Source of the DNA: a virus
Strand: one strand, 5' to 3'
DNA length: 58,266 bases
IMG/VR virus record: IMGVR_UViG_3300042924_001589
Span: 1-58,266 of that record
The position numbers and the translations under genes were made by a program. The notes under the pieces were generated by a model. The model was not told the origin of the DNA. It did no database searches and worked only from the letters and a program-made list of their open reading frames with translations. Positions 46,108 to 55,171 of the stretch are shown here, piece after piece; position 1 is the first letter of the stretch, and each line of letters begins with the position of its first letter.

Positions 46108-49100
46108 TTAAGCAGGTAAAACTTTGGCTGAGTTGATGGGTTTCGCCTGCTTGGTTGAACCCGTCTTATCCTGTCTAACGCGAGACATCATCTGTTCAAG
46201 CTTGGTTCTGCCCGAGTCGCTGTTGCCATCACCTAACATGCTGACGACATCAGCGGGGATGATGAACTCCCCCGGTGACACTGCCACCCGTTCGGAACTT
46301 CCAATGACGCCCTCAACCATATCGTCCATGCCGCCAGTATGACCTTCGATCATACCTTCCTTGCGGCTGCCATTCGCAACGGACTCCAGTGTCTTCTCGC
46401 GAAGCTCTCGGAATGCTTTGTTGCCATGAAGGTCAATAAACTTCTGGATGACATCATCGGTTTGATCTTCAGCTAACTGACCGAGGATCGCTGCCTGAGT
46501 AAGTTGGATGAGTCCTCGACTGCCGTCCGTCATCGGGGCTTCTGAGTACTCAGCCACTTCTTCCTCAATGCTTTCTTCGTCCTCGTCCTCGACCTCACCG
46601 CCCTCGTTGTAGCCTTGGATCAAATCCAAATATCCACGAGGGGAATAGGACTTGATCTTCCCGCCTGTGGCTTTGGGTTCGATGCGATCATCGATGGTGT
46701 CGGGTCTGTCGGGGGTTCCCGGGGTTGTTCCGGGAGTGGAGCCGGGTGTGGTGAGATCAACAGCGGGTGGATTGAGGTTCTCAAAGAACATCCACTCAGG
46801 TAAGAATCCGTGTCGGTAATCATCCGTTGCAGCAACATAACGACGCTCTTGACCTTCTGGAATGTAGCCCAAGCCGCCTGTACCAGCGTATCCGCCACCA
46901 CCAGCGCCAACACCGCCGGCTGCCCCGCCAGTCATCGCCCCGGCAAGTGAGCCAAGCAATTGCGATGTGGCTAGATCCGCCAATGCGCCTTTGCCTTTAT
47001 TGATCAAGGTGTCGAGCAATGATGTCTCTGGTTTGGTGATATCAATCTGCTCAACTTCTGGCGTCTTTACAGGCTCGCCCGTAACTGGGTTGACGTTGGG
47101 CTGAGTGAAACCTTGCATAAGTTGGTTGGCAGTCAGGCCTGCCGCTCCGAGTCCGGTGAGAGAAATCGGAAGCGGCCTGCTACCAGTGACAACAACCTCA
47201 TCAAGGTTTGTATCAACTTCTGGCGGAAGCTCTTCGTAAGGTCGGAGCGTAGGCTCCGTGTAGCCTTTAAGTAGTTCAGCAGCAGTTAAGCCGCTAGTTC
47301 CAATTGTGGCCAGATCAAGAATGCCAGGTTGATACTTACTGCCGGTAACAATGACTTCGGCCAGACGATCCTTAAAAGGCTCCTGAGGCTGTTGAGCTTC
47401 CGTTGCCTCAATTTTTCCCTCAGTCAAATCAGGCTGGCCTTCGACTTGGCCATAGATGTCCGTTGGAATATCCGTCATTCCTTGAATCAAATTAGTTGAT
47501 GCAAGAGACCCCGGAACCAATCGCAGCAATGCTGGATCAATCGCCCTGCTTCCTGTAACTACAACCTCATCAAGAGGTGTTTCAAGACCAGTTGGCTGAG
47601 TTGGCGTTGTCTGGGCGACGGTTGTAGCAGGGGCGACTGTGCCGCCAGCTAAAGCTTGGGCGGCGCCAAGTCCAACAGAGCTAATCAGTGCAGCTGCCTG
47701 CGGAATACTCAGTGCCAACTTAGAGGCAATGATGGTTATCTCAGCCAGCGGGACACCGGCAGCTGCCACAGCAGCAGCGGTCGTTCCGGACACCAGACCC
47801 GTTGGCACCACACCAGTCAATGCACCAGCGCCACCGGCAGCGCCTGCTCCGCCAGCGGTTGCACCACCGGCTGTGGCTCCGCCACCTGCGCCGCCAAACA
47901 ATCCCGGGATTGCAGTTGCGCCCATCGCAGCCGCAGCCAAAGCCGCAAGCTCTTTAATCGGCAGTTTGCTCAGCAGAGTCTCTTCTTTCTTAAGACCCAG
48001 CATTGGATCGACATAACCGGCCTGCCCACCAAGCGCAGCAATGTTTCGCTCAATAGCCTGATCCTTTTTGAACTCGTTACCGGGGCCGACATACCGCTCT
48101 ACAAACACATCCTGCGGCATCTCGTTGTAGAACTTGGTGATCTCATCAGCATTCATCGGGCCACGAAGTTCACGCAACTTATTAGCATCAACGATGTTGC
48201 CAATGAAGTCGCCACCCAGTTCACGCTCAGCCTTCAATGCCTCATCAAAGGCCGCGCCGAACTCATTGTTCTTTAGAAGATCACTGATCCTCTGAAGAGC
48301 CTGAACTCGCGGGTTATCTTGAATGGCCTGAATCTCTTCCCGCGTAATCTCTGCAGGTCTTGCCACTTGCTGCAAGGCAGCCGCCATCTCTGGAGAGACT
48401 TCGAAATCGATAGCGGGTTGCTCCGCCTGCGTCGGCGTGGCGAATATGCCAGCGCCAGCCGGAGGCGCTGTAACGCCTGATGTGCCAGTGAAGCCTTGCT
48501 GCAACAAGCTAGGCTCAAGAGCCAGATTCTGCAGCGCCTCTGTCTTACGAAGATTCGCAAACAGATCATCCAGTGCGGCAGTGTTAATGCCAGTGCTTTG
48601 CGGGATATCAGAACCCGGCACAAACAGGCTGTTAATCAATGCTTGATCAATAACCTGTTGTTCGGTCGGAGGTTCCGGCTGATACACCGGCTCTTCAGGC
48701 AGGGTGCGATCTGCAGGCACAGGCTCCTCATTGGTTTCCTGTACCGGCGTTACTCCACCCGGCAGGATCTCATCTGGGATGTATTCATCAAATGAGAACG
48801 GGTCGAAAGAATAGCCATCGTATTTCCGCTCCACCGCCCCACCCTGCGCCATGCCAGGTGGACGATAGTACGGACTCGATGGCGGTAAAATCTGCGGATT
48901 ACGCTCGCGAATCTTGCGGCGGCGTTCAGCCTGATCTTCAAGGAAGTTTTGATACTGCCTTGCGTAGTCCTCTTCGGCTTTGATGCGACCAAGCTCACCA
49001 GCCCCGATCGTAAACGGCAGCATGACGCTCGGCTTTTGCACTTGCTCAAGCAAGTTATCCAAACCGGCTTCACCGGCAGCCTTTACCATCTGAACAGGGT

Positions 49101-49596
49101 TGAACTCTGGAGACTGGAATGCTTCTGAATAGCGTGAGCCGAAGGTGCCGGACTCTGGCTTCTTAAATATGCCGAACTTGTAACCGGTATCAGCGATAGG
49201 TTGGCCAGTGGCCGCGTCTACAGCAGCATCAGGGCCAAGGTCTGACAAGTTCCTGCCAAGGCGACCCAGCGAGGATGACACCAAGCCAGACATGATGCCC
49301 TTCTCAAGGCTGCCACCACCTAACATCGTGGAGGCAGTGGTGGCTAGAAAGCTCGACACACCCGGCGAGAATCCGACTGCCTTGAAAGCAGGGCCGAGAA
49401 AAGCTGAACCCACAAACGGCAGCAGATCCTTAAACTTGAATGCTTCTGGCAAGCCCGTCATCGGGTTCTCGGTAATGCCACCCAAGCCAGCAAGGTACTC
49501 CACTTCACTGGGAGCAACATGCATCAGCATGGTGTCGCCATAGCGACCCTGCTCAGCCAATATCCCGGCAAGTCCTTGCATGTTCTGGTTTGGCAT
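46108..49596 (-). CDS. Large virion protein with TonB-box-like repeats
   Basis: 1,162 residues. N-terminus: hydrophobic Gly-rich (about 50-130, 'LLPFVGSAFLGPAFKAVGFSPG'). Middle: Gly/Ala-rich hydrophobic region (about 540-650). Then three repeats beginning 'DEVVVTGSR' at about 675, 'AEVIVTGSK' at about 744 and 'DEVVVTGSR' at about 794, each continued by a similar segment ending L..G.T. The C-terminus has 'EGHTGGMDDMVEGVIGSSERVAVSPGEFIIPADVVSMLGDGN', conserved in many environmental phage virion proteins. Probably an ejection or tail-tip protein; role inferred from size, composition and place. Confidence 0.7.
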   Translation of the reverse strand: MPNQNMQGLAGILAEQGRYGDTMLMHVAPSEVEYLAGLGGITENPMTGLPEAFKFKDLLPFVGSAFLGPAFKAVGFSPGVSSFLATTASTMLGGGSLEKGIMSGLVSSSLGRLGRNLSDLGPDAAVDAATGQPIADTGYKFGIFKKPESGTFGSRYSEAFQSPEFNPVQMVKAAGEAGLDNLLEQVQKPSVMLPFTIGAGELGRIKAEEDYARQYQNFLEDQAERRRKIRERNPQILPPSSPYYRPPGMAQGGAVERKYDGYSFDPFSFDEYIPDEILPGGVTPVQETNEEPVPADRTLPEEPVYQPEPPTEQQVIDQALINSLFVPGSDIPQSTGINTAALDDLFANLRKTEALQNLALEPSLLQQGFTGTSGVTAPPAGAGIFATPTQAEQPAIDFEVSPEMAAALQQVARPAEITREEIQAIQDNPRVQALQRISDLLKNNEFGAAFDEALKAERELGGDFIGNIVDANKLRELRGPMNADEITKFYNEMPQDVFVERYVGPGNEFKKDQAIERNIAALGGQAGYVDPMLGLKKEETLLSKLPIKELAALAAAAMGATAIPGLFGGAGGGATAGGATAGGAGAAGGAGALTGVVPTGLVSGTTAAAVAAAGVPLAEITIIASKLALSIPQAAALISSVGLGAAQALAGGTVAPATTVAQTTPTQPTGLETPLDEVVVTGSRAIDPALLRLVPGSLASTNLIQGMTDIPTDIYGQVEGQPDLTEGKIEATEAQQPQEPFKDRLAEVIVTGSKYQPGILDLATIGTSGLTAAELLKGYTEPTLRPYEELPPEVDTNLDEVVVTGSRPLPISLTGLGAAGLTANQLMQGFTQPNVNPVTGEPVKTPEVEQIDITKPETSLLDTLINKGKGALADLATSQLLGSLAGAMTGGAAGGVGAGGGGYAGTGGLGYIPEGQERRYVAATDDYRHGFLPEWMFFENLNPPAVDLTTPGSTPGTTPGTPDRPDTIDDRIEPKATGGKIKSYSPRGYLDLIQGYNEGGEVEDEDEESIEEEVAEYSEAPMTDGSRGLIQLTQAAILGQLAEDQTDDVIQKFIDLHGNKAFRELREKTLESVANGSRKEGMIEGHTGGMDDMVEGVIGSSERVAVSPGEFIIPADVVSMLGDGNSDSGRTKLEQMMSRVRQDKTGSTKQAKPINSAKVLPA

Positions 49597-49599
49597 TGC

Positions 49600-49935
49600 T
49601 TACTCTCTCGCTGTCTCTACGCCAAAGATGTTGAATGCAACATTGGTGGCGCTGGAATAAACCTTGACCCTATCGGTTTCATTTAGGGTCATCCCGATAA
49701 CAATGAGCAGGGTGTCTTTAGCCCCGATCACATAGTCGTAATAGATGTACTGCTTCACGTTGTCGGCAGCATTAGCCACTGCCACTGATATGCGAATCGT
49801 GACAGGGGAAGATCCTGTGTTGCAGACCGTGATGCTGCTGACTGTGGTCTGCGCTTGGGCAGGCACGGTGTACAAGTCCGTCAGCGTGGCGGCTGACGGA
49901 GAAACTTGACCTAGTACCTTGATGGAGTCTGCCAT
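49600..49935 (-). CDS. Small beta-sandwich virion protein, paralogue of 51230
   Basis: 111 residues. 'TLTDLYTVPAQAQTTVSSITVCNTGSSPVTIRISVAVA' aligns with 'SYATLYTVPAGTRTYVKDIDICNTTASPIGFYVSFVP' in the 51230 gene, so the two are paralogues of the same length. Predicted all-beta. Both are close to tail genes; probable small tail or decoration protein. They sandwich the 419-residue protein. Confidence 0.65.
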   Translation of the reverse strand: MADSIKVLGQVSPSAATLTDLYTVPAQAQTTVSSITVCNTGSSPVTIRISVAVANAADNVKQYIYYDYVIGAKDTLLIVIGMTLNETDRVKVYSSATNVAFNIFGVETARE

Positions 49936-49973
49936 ATCAAAAACCTATTGAATTCCTAAAAATGCAATGCTTG

Positions 49974-51233
49974 TCATCGACTGATTTCTTCCCAGTCCAT
50001 TGATGCCAAGACATTATCTCCATTCGATGCTGAGGAGCAGGCAATAGTGAGTTCATAAGCGGTTCCGGTAAACGGCTCCCTCTCAAGTTGATTGGCAAAT
50101 AAAGCTTCTTTTAATATATCTACACTGGTGGAACCTTGATTAGACCCTTGGAAGAATCCCGCCGCTAAGATTCGACCCGTGCCTGTCGTAAATGCAGTAC
50201 CAGTAATGTTGTATTCCACTGCTGAATTAGTCCCGGCGCTTACCCACGTACCTCCAGTTGTTGTTCCGGAGCTGATAACCTGCCATTTGTAATTGGCGTT
50301 ATTGGTGGTGCCAAGTATAGAGATAGCAGTTAGGATAACGATCGCATCAAGTCGGGTTGACTTAAGTCGAATTGACACAACCGGATAAAGCGTACCTGCT
50401 GTCGTCAGGGAAAACGGGGTCGTAACTGCTGTGCCAGCTGACAGCTGCGCGCCACGAAGCTCATAACCACCTTCAGAGATAGCAGTGGAACAGACCTGCT
50501 TAAGGGTGCTTGCGCTAGCTGTAGTATCTGTATTAGTCATTTCATATCGCATCGGCAGTGATGCCGTAGTGATATATGTTGTCGTTATTAGGTTGGCATG
50601 GTTAAAGTTATGCGCCGGAACAAATACGCCGTTGATGATAAAACCCATGCGGCAGGTTCCAAGTCCGAGCCACTCAATGTCCATATAAAGGATCTGCGCC
50701 TTGGAAGAATCTAGAGTAATTCCAGATCTTCCAGTCCCATCAAGCGGATCTTGGTTCCAATTGGCTTGAGAAATTCTGGTATTAACAACCGAACCGGTAA
50801 CAGAGCTTCTCTCAACAAAGTATAGAGTTGACCCCTCTCTTTCAAAATACAACCCGTTGTCTGCCCCATAGTATCCAACACGTTGGCGCAGATTTTCCTT
50901 GGCACCACCAAATACAAATGTGGACATTACCAGCAAGCTTTTTCCTGGCTGATATGAAAACACTTTTGTGGTTTCACGAATAATTTGATCCCCGCTGGCA
51001 GTGCCGACGGTCAGATTAACTAGCCCCTCGTTTGCGCTAAATGTGGCAGCTGCGGTGCCGGTTGTGCTGGTTGCCCACAGATTATTGTCGGCATAACGAT
51101 GTGACGAATCGAACAAAGTTAGCGGACTACTAACCCTTAACCTTCCAAAGGCATCTACGTTTGTTCCGCCAATAGACACATAAGAAGGATTAACAATCGA
51201 GCTTCCAAACGGGGGATAGACAGTAATTGTCAC
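49974..51233 (-). CDS. Conserved virion structural protein
   Basis: 419 residues. The N-terminal signature 'GGTNVDAFGRLRVSSPLTLFDSSHRYADNNLW' is conserved in structural proteins of marine phages. The remainder is beta-rich ('YGADNGLYFEREGSTLYFVERSS', 'YMDIEWLGLGTCRMGFIINGVFVPAH', a jelly-roll-like pattern). Surface or tail component; function not established. Flanked by paralogous small beta proteins, with a 4-nt overlap at 51230. Confidence 0.7.
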   Translation of the reverse strand: MTITVYPPFGSSIVNPSYVSIGGTNVDAFGRLRVSSPLTLFDSSHRYADNNLWATSTTGTAAATFSANEGLVNLTVGTASGDQIIRETTKVFSYQPGKSLLVMSTFVFGGAKENLRQRVGYYGADNGLYFEREGSTLYFVERSSVTGSVVNTRISQANWNQDPLDGTGRSGITLDSSKAQILYMDIEWLGLGTCRMGFIINGVFVPAHNFNHANLITTTYITTASLPMRYEMTNTDTTASASTLKQVCSTAISEGGYELRGAQLSAGTAVTTPFSLTTAGTLYPVVSIRLKSTRLDAIVILTAISILGTTNNANYKWQVISSGTTTGGTWVSAGTNSAVEYNITGTAFTTGTGRILAAGFFQGSNQGSTSVDILKEALFANQLEREPFTGTAYELTIACSSASNGDNVLASMDWEEISR

Positions 51234-51565
51234 AGAGCCTCCCCGCCTGTTGCGCTAATAGTGCAGCCAGCCGCCGATGCTTTAACTTGAATAGTATCGC
51301 CAGCATTCATAATCTGAACCCCACACCACTGCACAGTGCTATTACCCGGCAACGGGGCGTTGTAGAAAATAGAGTTTGCAGCACCGGCGATGCCGCCAGA
51401 CGGCACAAAAGACACGTAGAAACCAATAGGAGATGCGGTTGTGTTGCAGATATCTATGTCCTTGACATAGGTTCTGGTGCCTGCGGGAACCGTATAGAGC
51501 GTGGCGTAGCTTGTTGTGATGGCTGCCTGCCCAAGCTTTAGGCCGGTGATGTTCTGGAAGGACAT
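51230..51565 (-). CDS. Small beta-sandwich virion protein, paralogue of 49600
   Basis: 111 residues from ATG 51565, which lies in the TAATG overlap with the upstream gene; an in-frame start at 51595 falls inside that gene and is rejected. See 49600 for the shared 'LYTVPAG...CNT' block. All-beta, putative tail or decoration protein. Confidence 0.65.
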   Translation of the reverse strand: MSFQNITGLKLGQAAITTSYATLYTVPAGTRTYVKDIDICNTTASPIGFYVSFVPSGGIAGAANSIFYNAPLPGNSTVQWCGVQIMNAGDTIQVKASAAGCTISATGGEAL

Positions 51566-51816
51566 TAGCAGCAGCCTCCCCAACCACCGAGCCATTCCCC
51601 GACGTTGTTAGTCGTTTTTTGGGATGGGTACAAAGGCAGAAATTGGAATCGCTTCATTGCCAAACTGCCCACACTATCTCCCTGCGTCTTGGCTCGCAGC
51701 ACTTCGGATCGAAGCTCTTGAATCTCCAATTCCAAGGTACGACGGGTCAGAGCCTCGTTGAACTTGTCATAGGACGGGGCTGCAATCGGCAGGGTAAGTG
51801 GGATTCGGCCAGCCAT
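51565..51816 (-). CDS. Small coiled-coil protein
   Basis: 83 residues. A central coiled coil ('FNEALTRRTLELEIQELRSEVLRAK') is followed by a C-terminus ending 'VGEWLGGWGGCC'. The start at 51816 overlaps the stop of the nozzle-like gene by one base. Tail-associated role inferred from place only. Confidence 0.6.
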   Translation of the reverse strand: MAGRIPLTLPIAAPSYDKFNEALTRRTLELEIQELRSEVLRAKTQGDSVGSLAMKRFQFLPLYPSQKTTNNVGEWLGGWGGCC

Positions 51817-53645
51817 TAGCGTTGACCGTCCGTGCGAAGATCAAAGCGAAGGTCACCCAGTCGCCAGCCATAGCCTAGGCCAGAACTCTCCACCCGAACC
51901 GCTGCCTGACGCATCCGGTTGCGAACAAAGACCTGATCGGTGGACGAACCCACTGTCGAGGTCGACTTGGTATTTAGGCTTTGCAATGGATAGTCCTTGC
52001 CTTTGATGACAAGGCTAATCATATTTGAACTGGTAGTTCCTTGGAACTTAAAGTCGGGGATAACTCGGGACATAAACATAAAGCTTTGCCCCGGGTCTAA
52101 CTCGAGGCTGCCTGACTCGATATAGGCGCTTAGCGCGCTGCCATCAGCGTCGTAGCCTACTTCATGTTGATAGAGATACCCCTCTCCGTTTACCTTGCCA
52201 GCGGCTACCGGGAAGTTTTTCAGGGCAGAGTCATAGTAGGCAGTGCGATCGAGGGTGCCGATGTACCAGATCTCCTCTTTGTAGTTGTAGGTGACATACC
52301 GATTCACTTCCTGCGAATTACTCGATGGGTAGTACCAAGTCACTTCAGAGAACTTAGAGTTGGTAGCAGCAAAGATCTTGTATGCCTGAACCAAGTTAAT
52401 ATCAGAGAACACATAGTTCAGGACGGTGCAATCTAGGGTCTGCACTGCCCCGTTGTATACATAAAAGTTACCTTCGTCCATAAAGAACACAAGGCCGTTA
52501 GCATCTGCCACGCAGTTTGGCGATATGCAACCATGGTAATCCGAGATTAGTGAAAACGAATACACGAAGGGTGACCCGACGTAGCGCATGCTGTACACGC
52601 CCGCATCGGTGAAGATCAGGATTTCCTGTTTGGTCTTTTGCGCTGTCACAATGTAAGAACCAGCACCTAGCAACTGACCGCCAGCATCGTTGGTCGATGT
52701 CGGCGTCCAGTCTACCGGGCTATCTGATTTTGACCAGCGAACCAAAAGCGGATCTATTGAGGTTGATCCTATGGGGTTGCAGCCAAAGGCCAGCACCTGA
52801 GCTGCCGTCTCACTCACCATTATTTGCGTTGAGGAAACAGGAGCGTCGGATACCCCGCTAACGGCAGATAGCGCCACACCACGAACTGAAGTGCCGGAAC
52901 TTTCATCCCAGTAATAAACGCCGCCGCCTCTGACATTGAATATCAAGTCATTGCCGTAGTTGTCCTGAGACCAAAGTCGAAGTTGGCTAGACGAAGTCAC
53001 TGCCGTGGCAGAACCCCATGCGCCAGAACCCCAAGCACCCACGCCCCAACCAGTGCTTGGGACGTAAACATCCAAGCCGACATTGATCTGATAGGCAGCC
53101 ACTACGGTGGCTCCACCGCCAGATACTGCGCCAGTTGTGCATGGCGTAGCTACAACAATGGTGTAGCTGTTAGCGTTGATAATCATTGTGATCTGATGCT
53201 CTTTGTTCAGATCACCAGCTGGAATCCCATCGAACCCAGTTGCGCCGCTAAACGTCACGAAATCATTAACAACCGCGCCATGAGCTGTGTCTGTCACCGT
53301 GACAGTGGTAGAGCCTGCGGCTCCGCTTGTGAACGGATTGTTCGCCATCGGGTTAACAGTCTTACGAATCGGCGTGATGTCGTAGTAAGAGTTTCCTTCG
53401 TTGACGTAGAACTTCAGGTTAGTACCGAAGCTTAAGTACGTCGTAAAGGCATTAGTGGCCCAGTCAAATATGGAGCGGCATGTCCCAAGAAAGCTTTGGC
53501 TTACATATTTCTGCCAGCCGCCGATCTTTTCTGGCCTGCCCTGCCGAAAACGAACCTTGTCGGAATCAAACCAACCGCCATCAGCGGTGTACTCGGTGCC
53601 TTCCTTATTAACACCAGGCTGAAATTTTGGCTTCGTTAAGGCCAT
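51816..53645 (-). CDS. Tail nozzle-like protein (P22 gp10-like)
   Basis: 609 residues. 'GGWFDSDKVRFRQGRPEKIGGWQKY', 'CRSIFDWATNAFTTYLSFGTNLKFYV', 'LIFNVRGGGVYYWDESSG', 'QEILIFTDAGVYSMRYVGSPFVYSFSLISDYHGCISPNCVADANGLVFFMDEGNFYVYNG' are the repeated blade-like elements of beta-propeller tail nozzle or DNA-stabilisation proteins of short-tailed phages. A WG motif (GWGVGAWGSGAWGS) near residue 200 resembles the N-terminus of the 3326 protein. It would close the tail tube below the adaptors. Confidence 0.72.
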   Translation of the reverse strand: MALTKPKFQPGVNKEGTEYTADGGWFDSDKVRFRQGRPEKIGGWQKYVSQSFLGTCRSIFDWATNAFTTYLSFGTNLKFYVNEGNSYYDITPIRKTVNPMANNPFTSGAAGSTTVTVTDTAHGAVVNDFVTFSGATGFDGIPAGDLNKEHQITMIINANSYTIVVATPCTTGAVSGGGATVVAAYQINVGLDVYVPSTGWGVGAWGSGAWGSATAVTSSSQLRLWSQDNYGNDLIFNVRGGGVYYWDESSGTSVRGVALSAVSGVSDAPVSSTQIMVSETAAQVLAFGCNPIGSTSIDPLLVRWSKSDSPVDWTPTSTNDAGGQLLGAGSYIVTAQKTKQEILIFTDAGVYSMRYVGSPFVYSFSLISDYHGCISPNCVADANGLVFFMDEGNFYVYNGAVQTLDCTVLNYVFSDINLVQAYKIFAATNSKFSEVTWYYPSSNSQEVNRYVTYNYKEEIWYIGTLDRTAYYDSALKNFPVAAGKVNGEGYLYQHEVGYDADGSALSAYIESGSLELDPGQSFMFMSRVIPDFKFQGTTSSNMISLVIKGKDYPLQSLNTKSTSTVGSSTDQVFVRNRMRQAAVRVESSGLGYGWRLGDLRFDLRTDGQR

Positions 53646-53665
53646 CTATCCTCCAAAAACTGGTG

Positions 53666-54154
53666 TTAGGTAATGCCTGACAGGTATAAGGCTCTCTCAT
53701 CCTGTCGGCGTTTGACTAAGCCGGGCAGCACTCTGCCGCCAGCTTTAGTCCATTTCATGAATTCTTCAGCGGCTTCCTCAAACTCTCCACGATTTGTTTT
53801 CATGCGTAGAGAAGATCTCTGGAGATTGCCTAGTCCCACATTGAAGGCAAAACTGCAGAGGCTATCGAAGATTCCCTGATTGCCATTAGCAGCAGGGCAA
53901 AGTCTAAGAACGCCACGCTCAAACCGGCTAAGATCTTGAACAAGAATAGCGTCCACCTCTCCCATGGAGAGGACGCGATCCCAGCCTGCGGGTATCGGTA
54001 GATTGCGCCGTTCTTCATACTTCACTGCCGCATGAGCGGGGTCAATGACATGGCCCACGCCGACGCTCCAGATTAACGCCGGACATTGGTAAGGTCGCAT
54101 ACGCAAACCTTCATGATGCTTGATCATCTCAATACAGCGAGGGCTTGTCTTCAA
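53666..54154 (-). CDS. GH24 lysozyme (endolysin)
   Basis: 162 residues from TTG 54154, preferred to TTG 54178 because AGGGG lies eight bases before it. 'MIKHHEGLRMRPYQCPALIWSVGVGHVID' matches the T4-lysozyme-type catalytic region: E in HHEG, Cys in place of Asp after eight residues (known in other endolysins), and Ser where Thr is usual. 'LCSFAFNVGLGNLQRSSL' and 'GLVKRRQDERALYL' are conserved GH24 elements. No signal peptide, so release needs a holin. Its start is inside the homing endonuclease gene. Confidence 0.87.
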   Translation of the reverse strand: MKTSPRCIEMIKHHEGLRMRPYQCPALIWSVGVGHVIDPAHAAVKYEERRNLPIPAGWDRVLSMGEVDAILVQDLSRFERGVLRLCPAANGNQGIFDSLCSFAFNVGLGNLQRSSLRMKTNRGEFEEAAEEFMKWTKAGGRVLPGLVKRRQDERALYLSGIT

Positions 54155-54689
54155 TTTTCCACCCCTGCCTAATAGCAATGTTTTTCGCCGTAGCCTTATG
54201 CACCTTTAGATGTCTTGCTAGTGAATTAAACCCAAAAAATATACCGTCTGGTGTGCGAATAATTGATTGCGATCTAGCAATAGTCTGAGTTTGTCTAGTC
54301 TTAGTTGTGTGCGACTTACCAAAAAACGGATTCTCCTGCCCGTATCTAGGGTTCTTATTGCCTATTGGTTTTTCCCTAGCAGCGTAATCAATATACTCAC
54401 TTCTATCTCCGCCGCAGCCGCCAATAGCCTCGTTCCAGCCAATCTGGAACTCTGGGCGCAACTTAGTTTCTAAGGCATAACACTCTTCATCTGTACCGCA
54501 GAAGACTACATCGCACAGTAGATTCTTCCAGCCGTGATATCTAATCGCTCTTCCAAAGTGACAATCGTCACGCGAAGTAATTGAACGGTGCCGGACAAGC
54601 CTGCTATTCAAATCGATAGCAACCCCGATGTATCCATCAGAGTTCATATCAAAATGCTCTTCAAGTCTTATCCAGTAAACAACGCTCAT
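54129..54689 (-). CDS. GIY-YIG homing endonuclease
   Basis: 186 residues from ATG 54689 (ATGA overlap with the holin stop; an upstream in-frame start at 54719 lies in the holin gene). GIY-YIG domain: 'SVVYWIRLEEHFDMNSDGYIGVAIDLNSRLVRHRS' and 'LETKLRPEFQIGWNEAIGG'. Then a NUMOD3-type DNA-binding block 'GNKNPRYGQENPFFGKSHTTKTR' and a helix-turn-helix-like C-terminus ('FNSLARHLKVHKATAKN'). A selfish element that has landed between holin and lysozyme, with its 3' end overlapping the lysozyme start by 26 nt. Confidence 0.87.
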   Translation of the reverse strand: MSVVYWIRLEEHFDMNSDGYIGVAIDLNSRLVRHRSITSRDDCHFGRAIRYHGWKNLLCDVVFCGTDEECYALETKLRPEFQIGWNEAIGGCGGDRSEYIDYAAREKPIGNKNPRYGQENPFFGKSHTTKTRQTQTIARSQSIIRTPDGIFFGFNSLARHLKVHKATAKNIAIRQGWKIEDKPSLY

Positions 54690-55171
54690 TTCTTGTTGAA
54701 AGCTTGGGTTCCAAACCAAAATGCAATTATCGAGGAGAGAATCAACATCTCATCGTCGCTAAACACATTCTCCATTGCGACCGCAAACGGGATGCCCGTT
54801 GTGTAGGCATACCACACGCCTGCGATGTTCAGCGCGACTAACTCCAACACAAAGATGTAGGTGACGACCGGACGCACAGAGGCGCGTAGATTAATCATCC
54901 ACTGACTGGCGCCTTTTCCAATCTCCATGTCGTGCTGGTACAGGGCTTGACGTTCTTCGCCAGCCGTCTGCGTCTGAATCTGCTCCAGCTTGATCTCTTC
55001 GACGCGGGCTTGGGCAATGAATCCCTTCTCCGCCAAAGCAAGCTCACGCTCTTTCTGTGCAGCAACCAAAGCAAGCTCATGCTTCTTATCCTGCTTGTCC
55101 TGAAATATCTGAAGGATCTTCGGGAGACCACCAGCAAGGAATGAAAGAAATGTGCTAACCATCGTCATCAT
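54686..55171 (-). CDS. Holin (GTA-type three-TM holin-like)
   Basis: 161 residues. An N-terminal short hydrophobic segment, a charged coiled coil (about 25-85, 'DKKHELALVAAQKERELALAEK'), then 'ASQWMINLRASVRPVVTYIFVLELVALNIAGVWYAY' and 'FSDDEMLILSSIIAFWFGTQAFNKK'. This is the GTA holin 3TM pattern. It would permeabilise the membrane to release lysozyme. It follows two more small membrane genes with 4-nt overlaps. Confidence 0.78.
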   Translation of the reverse strand: MMTMVSTFLSFLAGGLPKILQIFQDKQDKKHELALVAAQKERELALAEKGFIAQARVEEIKLEQIQTQTAGEERQALYQHDMEIGKGASQWMINLRASVRPVVTYIFVLELVALNIAGVWYAYTTGIPFAVAMENVFSDDEMLILSSIIAFWFGTQAFNKK

